DNA of 64,000 bases. Origin: Panagrolaimus kolymaensis. Its lineage: Eukaryota > Nematoda > Chromadorea > Rhabditida > Panagrolaimidae. The notes under the pieces are model-generated. The model saw only the letters and a list, made by a program, of their open reading frames with translations. It had not been told where the DNA came from and did not search any database. The stretch spans positions 1,984,001 through 2,048,000 of the forward strand of contig JAJQJQ010000036.1 of the NCBI GenBank assembly GCA_028622995.1. The letters are read 5' to 3'. Below are positions 60,701-64,000 of the stretch, piece after piece (within the stretch, counting starts at the first letter, position 1; each line of letters opens with the position of its first letter). The translations under genes were made by a program, and so were the position numbers.

Positions 60701-63132
60701 AATAAATATGCAAAACTGCGGTGCAAGTGTTTGGAGAATTTAGAAACTCTTCAAATTCAAGTAAATGCGGAATTATTAACTGAAAAATATTTGTCGGTTA
60801 ATTCTTTACAGAAATATTGGTTTCGAAGGAAAAATTTAAATATTCAAAAAGTCTTCAAACTTGAATGGAAAATTACAAATATTTTCAAAACTTTTAGTCT
60901 CGAATGCAAAATTTTTAAAATCTACTTACATCAGGTTTAGAATTAGCCACCATGGAAGCAAGTTGCATAAGTGAAAGCTTTTCAGATGTATCAAGAACCG
61001 AAAGACCGAGTAATCGAAATAATTGAGATAAATGCGCGTGAAAAGGTTCACGATTTTCTGGGTATACTTGTGGTAATACACGTACTAATGAATAATTGCC
61101 TAAAATAAATTATAGTTTTATAATTAAATTTTTACATTTAAAAAATTTGGGTATTTTAGATTGGAACACGAAAATAGAGTTTTAAATTCCTTAATTTTTT
61201 TCGTGGTAAAATTTGTTGCAATAATTTTTTATTTTTAATATTTTTACATTTATTTACGTTTTTCCTTTATAAAAATTTTGCTTACCATTAATAATATTTG
61301 AGATTATTTGAATTGCATATTGAGCTAATAACTTTCCATTATGTATTGCAGCTAATGAAAGATAACTTGATGTAGATCTAACAAGTTCATGATTAGAACA
61401 ACTTAAAGCTTTATTAACCGCAACTGGAATAGCTACAATCATCACAGATTTCTTGCTATGATACAAGAAAAGACTAGATAAAATTTCTGATGCAATTCGA
61501 CAATGTGGAGAATCAATTAAATGTCCTCCACCTCCGCCACCGACATTATTTGAATTTGATGAAGAAGAAATAATATACATTTTATGATTTAAACATGAAT
61601 CCAAGACATCCACTAAAGCAGGCGCATAAGTTTCCATGGAACATGTTTCACTAAAAAAATAATTTGGTTTAGTTAAAATTATTGGGTTGGAGGAAAGGCA
61701 AAGTTACCGTATAGCAGATGTAATTCTTGATAATGTAATTTCCACTACACTTTGATCATTTGAATTTTCAATATAACGATGATCATTAAAAATTTGTTTT
61801 ATTCGGGCTAAAGCTGGATGCTAAAAAATTAAAACTCTTATGAATCAATAATTTTTTCTTCAACTATTGGATTCCAAAATTAACCATAAAATAAATAACA
61901 AAGCATATTTTTTTTATAAATTTGATTTTCGTGGTAAGACTCTTGGTAGTAAATTTATTTAATTTTTCTAAAGCTTTTTACAGCATTTTTTTCATTTTTT
62001 GCATTTTAATACTCAACACAAAACTTTTTTTTGCTTCGCTGATTACCAAACTCGAAAAAAAGTGACTAAAACAAAACTAATGTTGATGTCCATTTTTCAT
62101 TTTATTTAATGAAATTTTTCATAAAAAAAATATTTTTATTCCGATGTCAAAAAAAACTTGTTGATCAACAAGTTTTCAGGTTTTTTTCCTAAATTTTTCT
62201 TCTTTTTTTTATCGAAACTATTTTTGTGACGTCAAACTTTTATCCATCCTTTTTTTCCTTTTTTTGTCAAATCAATTTCAGGAACGCAAATAAAAAATTG
62301 GGAGAAAAAGAAATTGAATCAAGATCGATCGAAGGATGCAGAAAAAAAAATCATCCAAAATTACGAACGACAAAAAAAGAAAATTATTTTTTTTGGATGA
62401 AAAAACTTTGCAAAAAATTGGAACAAAAATTTGGAGAGAATTTTTTTTTTATTCACTGAAAAATGAGTCAATTATTTTTTTATTATTTTGATTTGTTTTT
62501 CCTTTATGGCTTCAAAATTTGGCTCCAAAAAAATATAATAATAATAATTCGATTCATTGAATTTCTCACGTGCAAAAAGAAAAAAATTTGGAAGAAAATT
62601 TATTAATTTTTGGTTGATTTTTTCTATTTTTAGTCAATATTTTCTCTTCTAAAAAAGTAAAATAAAAATTTTGCTTTCTAGAGTTTTTAAAAATTTAAAA
62701 TGTCGTCTGTGACTTCGATTTTAACGACGAAAATCAAAAATTTGGTTAAAAAAGTTAAAAAATGAGAAAAATCAAATTAAGCTCTCGAAATCCTAAAATT
62801 TACGACTTACAAGTTCAGTAATAATTTCATAATCCGGAATAGAAAATAATTGATCCGCGCATTGAATTTTGCGTTGTTGTAAAACTTTAGTTAATAATGA
62901 ATTTGAAAAGCTATAATTCATTGCTGCGGTTGCTGATGCTGATGCTGAAGATGGTGAAGTTGATAATAATGGCATGGGTGGTGGTGGTGGTGAAGTTGTC
63001 TTTGTTGTAGCTGTAATAAAATAATGGTTTATTACGGGTGATAAACCTTGGAATGGTAAAATAAATACCTGATGGCATGGATCTTTTTAATCCAGGCGGA
63101 TATGGTACAGGTGGCACAGGTTGAGGCGCCAT
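57740..63132 (-). CDS. melt: Melted/VEPH1 homologue with C-terminal PH domain (1053 aa, 12 exons)
   Basis: Melted binds membrane phosphoinositides and modulates insulin/TOR signalling in flies; VEPH1 is the vertebrate form. Exons are 63132-63069, 63010-62811, 61820-61708, 61650-61286, 61099-60930, 60779-60467, 60411-60297, 60090-58938, 58688-58417, 58358-58208, 58044-57898 and 57838-57740; every junction keeps phase. The N-terminal alpha-helical region matches family motifs: [96 protein letters not shown]. The large exon 8 encodes a Ser/Thr/Asn-rich disordered region and a conserved globular part. The PH domain is at the end: [20 protein letters not shown] then [34 protein letters not shown] and the helix [18 protein letters not shown]. 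The length is somewhat above the usual 800-1,000 aa. Intron 2 is about 1 kb and the longest. Confidence 0.93.
61821..62810 (-). other. Long intron 2 of the melted gene
   Basis: This 990-bp intron is far above the roughly 50-bp norm here. It holds AT-rich low-complexity DNA and no exon that would keep phase. Long early introns often carry regulatory sites, but none is identifiable. Confidence 0.6.
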
Positions 63133-64000
63133 TTAAACCTGTTTTTTTTTTACACCACCAACAAAAACTACCTAACTTTGAGCTTGTAAAAAAAGGCTCT
63201 GAAAAAATAAATAGTAAGGAAAATGATGAGGAAAATTAATTTTCACGGTGATAGAGCGAAAAAAGTCAATCATTAATTAATAAAAAAAATTCCATGATAA
63301 CAAACTCGGGCGAGCAAATTAAATATTGAAATTTTTGTTCTCAGATAAAAAAACTATTGTTAAAGAAATTTAATTAAATATAATTCAATTTTCGTGTTGC
63401 GACTCCAAAAAATCCAGAAATAATCATTTAAAAAAAACGCAAAAAAAAAAACCAAAGAAAATAAAAAAGTTGCTTGCTTTGAATGAGTTTGATTCAGACA
63501 AAAAAAATCACTGTTTTTTTGTGTAAGTTTGTTTCAGAACAGCAACAACTTCTATGATTCACTCATGATGGAAAAAAGAAAAAGAAATCACCAACTAACA
63601 AGAAAAAAAAACCATTCAGAAATACAATGAGGCAAAAAAAAAAAAAATAGAAAAACGAGAAAAACGAGAACCATAACAGGAAGGAAAGGAAGGAGCACTT
63701 CGAGACAACAACAAAAAAATTGGAGGGCGCTGTTGAATGAATGAATTGATTGATTGATTGTAAGAAGAAAATGATGAGTCAAAGGCGAGAGAAAAGAAAA
63801 AAAGTCATGGTTAAGAAATATATGGGCAGACGAGAGAGAGAGAGAGTTTAAATCAAAGTCAAAGTTAAAAACCAACTCCATTATGAGACAGTAGTAACCA
63901 AAAAATGGTAGAAATTTGAAAAATTTATTTACTATCTAAAAACCTTTTTTTGAATGACATATGTTTACTTTTTTTTTCAAATCAAAGTGAAAAAAAGGAG
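63133..64000. other. 5' flank of the melted gene
   Basis: A-rich low-complexity DNA with GA and TTGA microsatellites (GAGAGAGA near 63832, ATTGATTGATTG near 63746). It presumably contains the promoter. No gene is supported. Confidence 0.45.

Overview
The window is an AT-rich eukaryotic (almost certainly nematode) genome segment. Short introns of 44-60 bp with GTAAGT-like donors and TTTTAG/TTTCAG acceptors, a nine-copy F-box-like gene family and nematode-type secreted proteins all point that way. A clade IV, panagrolaimid-like worm is my best guess from memory of similar families; it is an inference, not something the sequence proves.

Layout: (1) 1-809, a coiled-coil protein gene on the minus strand that runs off the left edge. 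(2) 1106-21023, a lineage-expanded cluster of nine three-exon F-box-like genes on both strands, two of them damaged. Three copies of a small secreted-peptide gene lie inside it, each directly upstream of a family member, so the peptide gene plus F-box-like gene behave as a duplicating cassette. A complete nine-exon lysosomal alpha-mannosidase gene (aman-1/MAN2B1 type, 982 aa) sits in the middle of the cluster. (3) 21024-34320, about 13 kb without convincing protein genes, full of A/T tracts and microsatellites. It holds one good microRNA-precursor candidate (seed of the miR-305/238/239 group) and a 169-bp MITE. (4) 34321-35472, a two-exon gene for a secreted protein with a Thr-rich linker and a Cys-rich C-terminal half. 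(5) 36209-55432, a satellite array of 105 full 182-bp units plus a partial first unit, with no indel over 19 kb and with higher-order structure. (6) 55433-57342, a 1.9-kb insertion that splits the array exactly between an A and a T, starts with TC and ends with CTAA (Helitron-like). It carries a tRNA-like Pol III promoter and 189-bp inverted repeats. One more satellite unit follows. (7) 57740-63132, a complete 12-exon gene for a melted/VEPH1 homologue on the minus strand, with a C-terminal PH domain, followed by low-complexity 5' sequence to the window end.

The mannosidase and melted genes are conserved single-copy-type genes. The F-box-like/peptide cluster and the satellite are fast-evolving, lineage-specific DNA placed around them. 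Exon models were built by hand from splice signals and reading-frame continuity; every intact model closes in phase. Functional statements for the F-box-like and peptide families are inferences.
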